A DNA stretch of 7,215 nt from an uncultured Gammaproteobacteria bacterium (GTDB taxonomy: Bacteria; Pseudomonadota; Gammaproteobacteria; Steroidobacterales; Woeseiaceae). Where the stretch lies: the NCBI GenBank assembly GCA_938003715.1, contig CALKYK010000305.1, forward strand, positions 1-7,215. Reading direction: 5' to 3'. Both the position numbers and the translations under genes were made by a program. The notes beneath the pieces were generated by a model. It made no database searches. It was not told the origin of the DNA and worked only from the letters and a program-made list of their open reading frames with translations. Positions 1 to 4,710 of the stretch are shown in pieces. The number at the start of each line of letters is the position of its first letter. The stretch's first letter is position 1.

Positions 1-242
1 AGGCCTTCGAGCGCCGGGTGCACGGGCTCTGCCACGACCTGCCGGCGCTGCCGGCCGGCTATTTCGCCGATTTCCTGCTCGCCTACGTGCCGTGGCTTTG
101 GTTCCGCGTCATGGATCGGCGCCTGCTCGCGTTGCCGCACGTTCGTGGTGACCTCTCGAAAGTCAACGTCGACCCGAAGCGGCGGGATGCGCTGAATCGC
201 CGCTACGCCGTGCCGGCAAACTCGGACCGCGACCAGGGCTGA
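1..242 (+). CDS. alkB: Alkane 1-monooxygenase (AlkB family), C-terminal fragment
   Basis: This is the 3' end of a gene that begins before the window; the open frame starts at base 3 and ends at TGA 240-242, giving about 79 residues. The family is a membrane non-haem di-iron enzyme of the inner membrane that hydroxylates the terminal carbon of alkanes using electrons from rubredoxin. The histidine boxes lie upstream and cannot be checked. What is visible is the typical AlkB tail: LPALPAGYF, a hydrophobic stretch ending in PWLWFRVMD, then a GDLSKVN motif near the end. In known AlkBs this tail reads roughly PPLWxxVMDPR followed by GDxxxxN. A rubredoxin gene starts 5 bp downstream, which strongly supports the call and suggests one operon. 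A related fatty-acid-desaturase-like hydroxylase (for example xylene monooxygenase XylM) is possible but less likely given the VMD and GDLSKVN motifs. Confidence 0.8.
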   Translation, partial: AFERRVHGLCHDLPALPAGYFADFLLAYVPWLWFRVMDRRLLALPHVRGDLSKVNVDPKRRDALNRRYAVPANSDRDQG

Positions 243-247
243 TCGTC

Positions 248-409
248 GTGGCCCGGTTCCGCTGCCCCGAGTGCGGCTACACGTACGACGAGGAAACCGG
301 TGACGAGTTCGAAGGCTACCCGGCAGGCACGCGTTTTGCGTCCCTGCCGGAAGACTTCGCCTGTCCCGATTGTGCGGTGCGCTTTCGCGACGACTTCGAG
401 CCTGCCTGA
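248..409 (+). CDS. Rubredoxin, AlkG1-like
   Basis: A 53-residue iron-sulfur protein that carries single electrons in the cytoplasm, normally from rubredoxin reductase to AlkB. It shows both iron-binding CxxC pairs, C6-P-E-C9 and C39-P-D-C42, together with the GYPAGT loop and the LPEDF segment of rubredoxins. The start is GTG 248, with an AGGG Shine-Dalgarno at 235-238 inside the end of alkB and a 9-bp spacing. It is 5 bp from the alkB stop, so translation is probably linked. After the second CxxC it reads AVR and reaches DF one residue later than in standard rubredoxins. This matches the N-terminal rubredoxin domain of Pseudomonas AlkG (CPDCAVR) and the AlkG1 class. The usual Trp before the second CxxC is Phe here. 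From family knowledge, AlkG1 rubredoxins did not replace AlkG2 in alkane-hydroxylation complementation tests, so a role as direct AlkB donor is not certain. Confidence 0.9.
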   Translation: MARFRCPECGYTYDEETGDEFEGYPAGTRFASLPEDFACPDCAVRFRDDFEPA

Positions 410-434
410 ACCGGGAACCATCGTCGTTTCGCGG

Positions 435-451
435 CGAATCGTACCGATTCG
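435..451. repeat. Short inverted repeat between rubredoxin and CPBP genes
   Basis: CGAATCG (435-441), spacer TAC, CGATTCG (445-451) form perfect 7-bp arms with a 3-bp spacer. It lies 25 bp after the rubredoxin stop and 38 bp before the chosen CPBP start. No T-tract follows, so it is not a classical intrinsic terminator. It could be an operator or a 3'-end RNA hairpin. The function is not established. Confidence 0.4.
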
Positions 452-489
452 GCACGGCGCGCTGCAGCGTGCATGGCTACGCTGTGTCG

Positions 490-1329
490 ATGCCTTGGCA
501 CGTCGACTCGACCGTAAAACGATTCTCGCCCGCTTCGCCCGTGCGGATCATCGCGGCCATGATGCTGTTCCAGGTTGCAGCGCTGTTCGTGCGCAGCTTT
601 CTCGAACGGACCTGGGTCGATGCGGGCATGCCGGTGGTGGACGCCAACTATCTCTGTGCAATCGTCGGCTTCGTCGTGCTCGGCGGACTGATGTGTCCCG
701 TCCTGCACGACGGTTTGCCGCACCTGCGCCGCTGGTTCTCCGCGCCGCCGGGCTGGTGGCGCATACTGGTCGCCGCCATCGTGCTGGGAATCCTGCTGCG
801 ACTCGTTTTCTGGTTCATCACCTATGCGGCAATTGCCGCCGGCTGGCAGCGGCACGGCTTTGCCGGCGTTGTGTTCATCGTCATTGCCTGCCCGCCGGCA
901 TTGACTTCCGGGCTGTACCTGCTCGTGCTCGTACTGCTGACGCCTTTCGTCGAGGAAACAATCAATCGCGGCTTCATTCTCGAGTCGCTGTCCCGGTACG
1001 GGCCCGCCACCGCCGTGATCGTGTCTTCCATCCTGTTCGCCGTGCTGCACAGGCTGGGCACGATTCCCGTTGCTCTTTTGTTCGGCGTCGTCGTCGCGCT
1101 GCAGGCGCGCCACTGGAAGCTGTTGTGGGGGCCGGTGGTTACCCACGCGACCTTCAATCTCGCCGCGTTTGTCGACAGGTTGTGCCTCGCCCTGCCGTGG
1201 TCGATGCCGCCGGGCGACCCTGCGCCGGTACGTGCAGCGCTGTTTGCCGCGGCGGCACTCGTATCCGTCGCAGCGGCCCTTGGGCTGGCGACGAGGCGCC
1301 GGAACGGCGGTACCGCCCCGGCGCCCTGA
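490..1329 (+). CDS. CPBP family intramembrane glutamic endopeptidase
   Basis: A 279-residue polytopic membrane protein with the three motifs of the CPBP (Abi / Rce1-like, formerly CAAX protease) family: EETINR at 155-160, FAVLH at 183-187 and HATFN at 219-223. In Rce1-type enzymes these supply the catalytic Glu and His residues inside the membrane. Hydrophobic segments lie at about 19-37, 54-72, 91-117, 124-154, 173-205 and 247-266. The frame is open back to 370, but that overlaps the rubredoxin gene. ATG 490 is chosen because it leaves a short N-terminus before the first membrane segment; GTG 469 in the same frame is an alternative, and neither has a clear Shine-Dalgarno. The substrate is unknown. 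Family members serve in prenyl-protein processing, regulated proteolysis, or self-immunity beside bacteriocin genes. The convergent neighbour 11 bp away encodes a double-glycine peptide, which makes the last role worth testing. Confidence 0.88.
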   Translation: MPWHVDSTVKRFSPASPVRIIAAMMLFQVAALFVRSFLERTWVDAGMPVVDANYLCAIVGFVVLGGLMCPVLHDGLPHLRRWFSAPPGWWRILVAAIVLGILLRLVFWFITYAAIAAGWQRHGFAGVVFIVIACPPALTSGLYLLVLVLLTPFVEETINRGFILESLSRYGPATAVIVSSILFAVLHRLGTIPVALLFGVVVALQARHWKLLWGPVVTHATFNLAAFVDRLCLALPWSMPPGDPAPVRAALFAAAALVSVAAALGLATRRRNGGTAPAP

Positions 1330-1340
1330 TTGTCGACCGG

Positions 1341-1532
1341 CTATAGCGCCAGGGCCACGCGCTCGATGATGTGGGACATCGCGGCAACTGCCCCCTCGTA
1401 GATGTCAATCAGGTCATCCCCGACCGATTTCGTATTCTGGATACCGGCATAGTCGTTCGCTGCCGATTCCGGCGTGCAAACGTCGTGTCCGCCGGCCACG
1501 CACTGCAGTTCCGTTACGCTGAGTTCTCGCAT
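1341..1532 (-). CDS. Double-glycine leader peptide (putative bacteriocin/RiPP-like precursor)
   Basis: A 63-residue protein whose N-terminus, MRELSVTELQCVAGG, fits the double-glycine leader pattern (E-L-S-x-x-E-L-x-x-V-x-G-G) that is cut by C39-peptidase ABC exporters during export. Cleavage after G15 would release a 48-residue peptide starting HDVC. The start is set by GGAGG on the minus strand (bases 1545-1541), 8 bp before ATG; the frame stays open further upstream, but that extension has no support. The mature part has a polar first half with one Cys (C19) and a hydrophobic C-terminal half with helical character (about 41-63). It counts eight acidic residues against one Lys and one Arg, so it is clearly anionic, unlike most class II bacteriocins. 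It has no GxxxG motif. No exporter or modification enzyme is in the window; the only candidate partner is the convergent CPBP protease. An antimicrobial role is inferred; a signalling or unrelated secreted peptide is also possible. Confidence 0.72.
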   Translation of the reverse strand: MRELSVTELQCVAGGHDVCTPESAANDYAGIQNTKSVGDDLIDIYEGAVAAMSHIIERVALAL

Positions 1533-1540
1533 GACATCAA

Positions 1541-1545
1541 CCTCC
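1541..1545 (-). promoter_or_regulatory. Ribosome binding site of the double-glycine peptide gene
   Basis: GGAGG on the minus strand, 8 bp from the ATG at 1532. It is among the strongest Shine-Dalgarno matches in the window and decides the start of this small gene over the longer open frame running to 1964. Confidence 0.75.
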
Positions 1546-1657
1546 GTATCGATGTTGTCTGCGGCACAGGCCTCCTGCCGCACCGCCCCGCGCTCTCGCG
1601 GTACCTGACAATAAGCGACCCGGCAGGCCGATTTCCCCGCAAATGACGGTGTATTGC

Positions 1658-1688
1658 CCGGAAATGGCCGAAAACCCCGGATTTCCGG
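1658..1688. repeat. Inverted repeat in the divergent intergenic region
   Basis: CCGGAAAT (1658-1665) and ATTTCCGG (1681-1688) are perfect 8-bp reverse complements separated by 15 bp. The arms are spaced about two helical turns apart centre to centre (23 bp), which would suit a dimeric regulator. A competing pairing is GGCCG 1666-1670 with CGGCC 1686-1690. There is no T-tract. An operator role is possible but unproven. Confidence 0.4.
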
Positions 1689-1794
1689 CCAATCGTTCGG
1701 GGGGCTGTGATGCACCGCACAGTCCGCACCGGACCGGCACATTACTCTCAGCTGACGAATAGACGACTTTCGCCTGGGCTTCTGGAGCATGACA

Positions 1795-2460
1795 ATGACT
1801 TTTTTCCGCAGCAGTCTCGCCGCACTGGCGCTGGCCCTGATCTGCACCGGACCGGCATCCGCGAACGACGACTTCTGGGTCGGCATCAAGGCCGGCACGC
1901 TCGGCTTCGGTGCCGAGGCAAGCTGGCGGCCGATACCGTGGCTCGACGTGCGCGCCGGCGGCAACTTCTTCGATTACGACGATTCGGGCTCGCAGGCCGG
2001 GATCAACTACGACGCTACGCTGGCGCTGAACACCTACTACGCGACCGCGAATTTCCGTTTCCCGCTGAGCCCGTTCCGGTTCACTGCCGGCGCGTTCGCG
2101 AACAACAACGAAGTGGTCATGGAAAGCCAGGACATGACGGCCTACCAGCTCGGCGGCAACCAGGCCGCCTATGCGCCGGCGGACGTCGGCACGCTGCGCA
2201 GCGTGACCAGCTTCGACAGCGTATCGCCGTACATCGGCGCCGGCTTCGACTTCAACGTCGCGAACCGGCTCGGCCTGTCGCTGGACTTCGGCGTGCTCTG
2301 GCAGGGCGAGCCCAACGTCACCCTCACCGCCGACGGCCTGCTCGCGAGCGACGCCAATTTCCTCATTGACCTCGAAGCCGAGCGTCAGGAACTCGAAAAC
2401 GAGGTCGAGGACATGAAGGCCTACCCGGTCATCAGCATCGGCTTCAATTTCAACTTCTGA
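1795..2460 (+). CDS. Outer-membrane beta-barrel protein, function unknown
   Basis: A 221-residue protein with a Sec signal peptide (hydrophobic core LAALALALI; likely cleavage after ASA at residue 23). The mature chain has alternating aromatic and polar beta-strands (WVGIKAG, YYATANFRF, PYIGAGFDF) and a C-terminal strand YPVISIGFNFNF ending in Phe, the usual signal for insertion by the BAM complex. Length and composition suggest a small 8-10 strand barrel. Just before the last strand is a charged helical insert (about residues 191-209, rich in Glu and Leu), probably a periplasmic turn. Two in-frame ATGs occur at 1789 and 1795. The GGAG at 1784-1787 is 1 bp from the first and 7 bp from the second, so 1795 is chosen. 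I do not recognise a named family or substrate. It is transcribed alone and ends at a strong terminator. Confidence 0.82.
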   Translation: MTFFRSSLAALALALICTGPASANDDFWVGIKAGTLGFGAEASWRPIPWLDVRAGGNFFDYDDSGSQAGINYDATLALNTYYATANFRFPLSPFRFTAGAFANNNEVVMESQDMTAYQLGGNQAAYAPADVGTLRSVTSFDSVSPYIGAGFDFNVANRLGLSLDFGVLWQGEPNVTLTADGLLASDANFLIDLEAERQELENEVEDMKAYPVISIGFNFNF

Positions 2461-2481
2461 TTTGCTGACTCGAACGCGACG

Positions 2482-2508
2482 AAGCCGGGCCTCGTGCCCG
2501 GCTTTTTT
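2482..2508 (+). terminator. Rho-independent terminator after the outer-membrane protein gene
   Basis: Stem GCCGGGC (2484-2490), loop CTCGT, GCCCGGC (2496-2502), followed by six T (2503-2508), with AA 2482-2483 able to pair with the first two T. It begins 22 bp after the stop codon. Confidence 0.93.
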
Positions 2509-2555
2509 CGTTGCGCTTGCCGCAGCCGCCACCGCGGTCGCAGAATGTCGGCACG

Positions 2556-2987
2556 ATGAGCGAAAAAACCCTGCGACAACAGCTGCGCCAGAATACGGTT
2601 GCGCTGATCAGCCTCGTGGTCGCGGTATCGAGTCTCGGCTACAACACCTGGCGCAATGAGCAGACAGAGGCGAATCGCAACGTGCGGACCGCCGGCATCC
2701 AGCTCCTGCTCAAGGTCGGCGAACTCGACCGCGTCGTCTTCGACAGCCACTACGGCCGCGACCCGATACGCGGTAATCCGCGCCAGGGATGGGCGTACGC
2801 CCTGACGATCCGTGATCTCGGCACGCTGACGCCGGAGCCGGCGCGAAGCGCCTCGGCGTCACTGTTCGACACCTGGAGCCGCGATTTCGACGGGCTGGGC
2901 AGTGACGACGAGGCTGCGCAACGCATCTCCGAGGCGATCGACCGGGCGCGAAACGACATGCTGGTCGCGCTGGCAGCGCTGGACTAG
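2556..2987 (+). CDS. Small single-pass membrane protein, unknown function
   Basis: A 143-residue protein starting MSEKTLRQQL, with a single hydrophobic segment at about residues 15-30 (TVALISLVVAVSSLGY). Next comes a polar, mostly helical region containing ENxxW-like spacing (NTWRNEQTEANRN) and a soluble C-terminal domain with many Asp, Glu and Arg residues. The likely topology is a short cytoplasmic N-terminus, one anchor and about 110 residues outside the membrane or facing the cytoplasm; I cannot settle the orientation. The longer frame from TTG 2511 would overlap the preceding terminator's 3' flank and adds a Pro-rich stretch without homology-like features, so ATG 2556 is preferred. No strong Shine-Dalgarno is seen. 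It converges with the MFS gene and overlaps its stop codon. Not recognised beyond resembling short conserved hypothetical proteins of Proteobacteria. Confidence 0.7.
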   Translation: MSEKTLRQQLRQNTVALISLVVAVSSLGYNTWRNEQTEANRNVRTAGIQLLLKVGELDRVVFDSHYGRDPIRGNPRQGWAYALTIRDLGTLTPEPARSASASLFDTWSRDFDGLGSDDEAAQRISEAIDRARNDMLVALAALD

Positions 2988-4186
2988 CCGGCGACGCCAC
3001 TCGCAGCCTGCGGCTTGCCGAGCTGCGCATCGCGCCGCACGTACCAGAGGCCGCCGAGAATCAGCGCCAGGAGCGGCAGCGGCGCGACCACCAGCGTGTA
3101 CCAGCCGTACAGGTAAATGATCGTGCCGGCGAGCAGCGAGCCGGTCGCCGACGTGCCGAATACGCAGAATTCGTTGACCGCCTGCGCCCGGAACCGCTCC
3201 GACATCCGGTAGCCCAGCGTCAGCATCGTCGTGCCGCCGACGTACAGGAAGTTCCAGCCGACGCCGAGCAGGATCAGCGCGTACCAGTAATGCATGTAGC
3301 TCTGCCCGTGCATGCCGATCAGGCAGGCTGCAATCAGACCGAATGCACCGGCCGACATGATGCGCACCAGGCCGAAGCGCTCGATCAGGAATCCCGACAC
3401 GAGAGACGGGGCATACATGCCGAGCACGTGATTGCGAATGACCGGCAACGTCTCCTCGAGCGTGAAGCCGTCGTGCACGTGCATGCTGAGCGGCGTCGCC
3501 GTCATGATGAAGGTCATGACGCCGTAGGCCACGGTGCCGCCCATTACGGCGACGATAAATACCGGCTGCGCCGCGATTTCTGCCAGCGGGCGCGCCGGCG
3601 GCCCGGTGTCGGCCTGAGAGTCCGCGTGCAGCGGCGCGAGGGTCAGGAACAACAGCGACTGGAGCACGTACAGCGCGGCCAGCGCCACCAGCGTGCCGAG
3701 ATACTGCGTCGACGGAATGGCGAATTCTCCGAGTCGCACGATCTGCTCGCCGGCGAACGCACCGCCTAGCGCACCGACCAGAACGAAGGAGACCGCGCGC
3801 GGCACGTACGGCGGCTCGACGCTTTCGACGGCCGCGTAGCGATACTGTTGCGTGAATGCCATGTTGATGCCGAACACCGCCGCGGCGACACCGAACAGTA
3901 AGAAACTCTGCTGGTGTAGCGCCAACCCCGCAATCGACAGCGACACGACCGAACTCAGCGACGCGAGTGCAAAGCCGCGCCGCCGCCCGATGCGGCGCAT
4001 CAGCATCGTGGCCGGGATCGTCGTTGCCGCCACGCAGACGACCATGATGGATACCGGCAGCGTTGCGAGCGCCGGGTTCGTCGCGAGGCGCGCCCCGATG
4101 ATCGCGCCGAGCGTCACCATGCTGAAGGCGCCGGTGGCGGATATCAGCTGACAGAATGTCAGGATCGGGATGTTGCGCAGGAACAT
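2984..4186 (-). CDS. Major facilitator superfamily transporter, substrate unknown
   Basis: A 400-residue inner-membrane secondary transporter with about twelve hydrophobic helices in two halves, divided by a polar loop at about 186-203 (ADSQADTGPPARP). The loop between helices 2 and 3 carries a degenerate MFS motif A (LMRRIGRRRGF, 62-72), with the second-half counterpart GFLIERFGLVRI at 265-276. Motif A lacks the usual Asp before the Arg. The length is typical for a 12-helix drug/proton antiporter-type MFS protein. Substrate cannot be read from sequence; family relatives include drug exporters and vitamin transporters such as the RfnT group. ATG 4186 gives a first helix directly at the N-terminus, but there is no clear Shine-Dalgarno. 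It is divergent from arfB with 97 bp between starts, and its stop (TAG, 2986-2984) overlaps the stop of the convergent gene. Confidence 0.9.
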   Translation of the reverse strand: MFLRNIPILTFCQLISATGAFSMVTLGAIIGARLATNPALATLPVSIMVVCVAATTIPATMLMRRIGRRRGFALASLSSVVSLSIAGLALHQQSFLLFGVAAAVFGINMAFTQQYRYAAVESVEPPYVPRAVSFVLVGALGGAFAGEQIVRLGEFAIPSTQYLGTLVALAALYVLQSLLFLTLAPLHADSQADTGPPARPLAEIAAQPVFIVAVMGGTVAYGVMTFIMTATPLSMHVHDGFTLEETLPVIRNHVLGMYAPSLVSGFLIERFGLVRIMSAGAFGLIAACLIGMHGQSYMHYWYALILLGVGWNFLYVGGTTMLTLGYRMSERFRAQAVNEFCVFGTSATGSLLAGTIIYLYGWYTLVVAPLPLLALILGGLWYVRRDAQLGKPQAASGVAG

Positions 4187-4238
4187 GGCAGCGACTGCTT
4201 TGGCGTGCGATGCGCGATTGTCACACAGCCGAAGCGGC

Positions 4239-4252
4239 CGGCACGAGTGCCG
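4239..4252. promoter_or_regulatory. Candidate operator palindrome between MFS and arfB
   Basis: CGGCAC (4239-4244), GA, GTGCCG (4247-4252) form a perfect 6-bp-arm palindrome. It covers the position where a -35 element would lie relative to the TATAAT at 4269-4274 (17-bp spacing places it at 4246-4251). It could bind a regulator controlling arfB, the MFS gene, or both. The basis is position and symmetry only. Confidence 0.35.
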
Positions 4253-4268
4253 TCGCGGCGAGCGTGCC

Positions 4269-4274
4269 TATAAT
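4269..4274 (+). promoter_or_regulatory. Perfect -10 box (TATAAT) of arfB
   Basis: TATAAT matches the sigma-70 -10 consensus exactly. No good -35 is present at 16-18 bp. The expected transcription start, about 7 bp downstream of the box, falls at about 4280-4282, only 2-4 bp before the arfB ATG at 4284. The GGGGG at 4276-4280, which could serve as a ribosome binding site, would then be mostly or wholly outside the transcript. Confidence 0.6.
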
Positions 4275-4283
4275 CGGGGGACG

Positions 4284-4703
4284 ATGCTCAAGCTTACGGA
4301 CGATATCGCGATTCCGGAGGCGGAAATCGACATAACGGCAGTGCGGTCGCAGGGACCGGGCGGCCAGCACGTCAACAAGGTCGCGTCGGCCGTGCCGTTG
4401 CGCTTCGACGTGCGCGGTTCGCCGTCGTTGCCGGACGAATTCAGGGCGCGTGTGCTCGCGCTACGGGACCGGCGCATTTCGGCCGACGGCGTCGTCGTCA
4501 TCAAGGCGCAGCGTAGCCGTAGCCAGGACCGCAATCGCGCGGATGCGCTTGCCCGCCTCGAGGCGCTGCTCAGGAAGGCCCTCGAAACCCGCAAGCCGCG
4601 CAAGCGAACCCGGCCGCCGCGCGCGGCCAGGGAAAAGCGGCTGGATGACAAGGCGCGTCGCTCGCGACTCAAGCAGCAGCGCGGCCGCGTCACGGACGAC
4701 TAG
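4284..4703 (+). CDS. arfB: Alternative ribosome-rescue factor B, peptidyl-tRNA hydrolase
   Basis: A 139-residue release-factor-like protein (ArfB/YaeJ; E. coli ArfB is 140 residues). It enters the empty A site of ribosomes stalled at the end of broken mRNAs and hydrolyses the peptidyl-tRNA without a stop codon. The catalytic loop RSQGPGGQHVNK is at residues 21-32, with the GGQ triplet at 26-28. It is followed by the family's conserved LRFD (39-42) and SADGVVVIKAQ, and by a Lys/Arg-rich C-terminal tail (from about residue 100) that in ArfB folds into the empty mRNA channel. ATG 4284 matches the known ArfB N-terminus; the frame is open further upstream, but that part is unlike the family. A TATAAT lies 9 bp before the ATG. 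The gene ends 7 bp from the convergent regulator gene with no terminator visible. Confidence 0.95.
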   Translation: MLKLTDDIAIPEAEIDITAVRSQGPGGQHVNKVASAVPLRFDVRGSPSLPDEFRARVLALRDRRISADGVVVIKAQRSRSQDRNRADALARLEALLRKALETRKPRKRTRPPRAAREKRLDDKARRSRLKQQRGRVTDD

Positions 4704-4710
4704 CGCGAAT

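Larger units (their letters stand above)
1533..1794. other. Divergent intergenic region
   Basis: This 262-bp stretch separates the minus-strand double-glycine peptide gene from the plus-strand outer-membrane protein gene, so it should contain both promoters. I see the two ribosome binding sites and one inverted repeat (listed separately), but no sigma-70 -35/-10 pair good enough to report. The small open frames crossing it lack ribosome binding sites and recognisable protein features. Confidence 0.5.

Noticed and set aside
300..1346. Plus-strand open frame of 348 codons and minus-strand frame 316-1146
   Set aside because: Both overlap the rubredoxin and CPBP genes in other frames and have the Arg-rich or Gln/His-rich composition of shadow frames; the CPBP frame carries all three catalytic motifs.
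1726..1857. 14-bp direct repeat GCACCGGACCGGCA at 1726-1739 and 1844-1857
   Set aside because: Two copies of a GC-rich word 118 bp apart, one inside the signal-peptide coding region; likely chance in this base composition and with no third copy seen.
1533..1964. Upstream extension of the double-glycine peptide to a 207-residue protein
   Set aside because: The extension crosses the divergent gene's start and has no domain, while the internal ATG has a strong GGAGG and begins exactly at a canonical leader peptide.
1537..2532. Minus-strand open frame of 331 codons
   Set aside because: It is antisense to the outer-membrane protein gene and runs through its terminator, with Val/Glu/Arg-rich composition and no domain or ribosome binding site.
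2511..2555. Longer TTG start for the small membrane protein
   Set aside because: It adds a Pro-rich stretch with no supporting ribosome binding site, directly after the terminator; ATG 2556 gives a normal N-terminus before the membrane segment.
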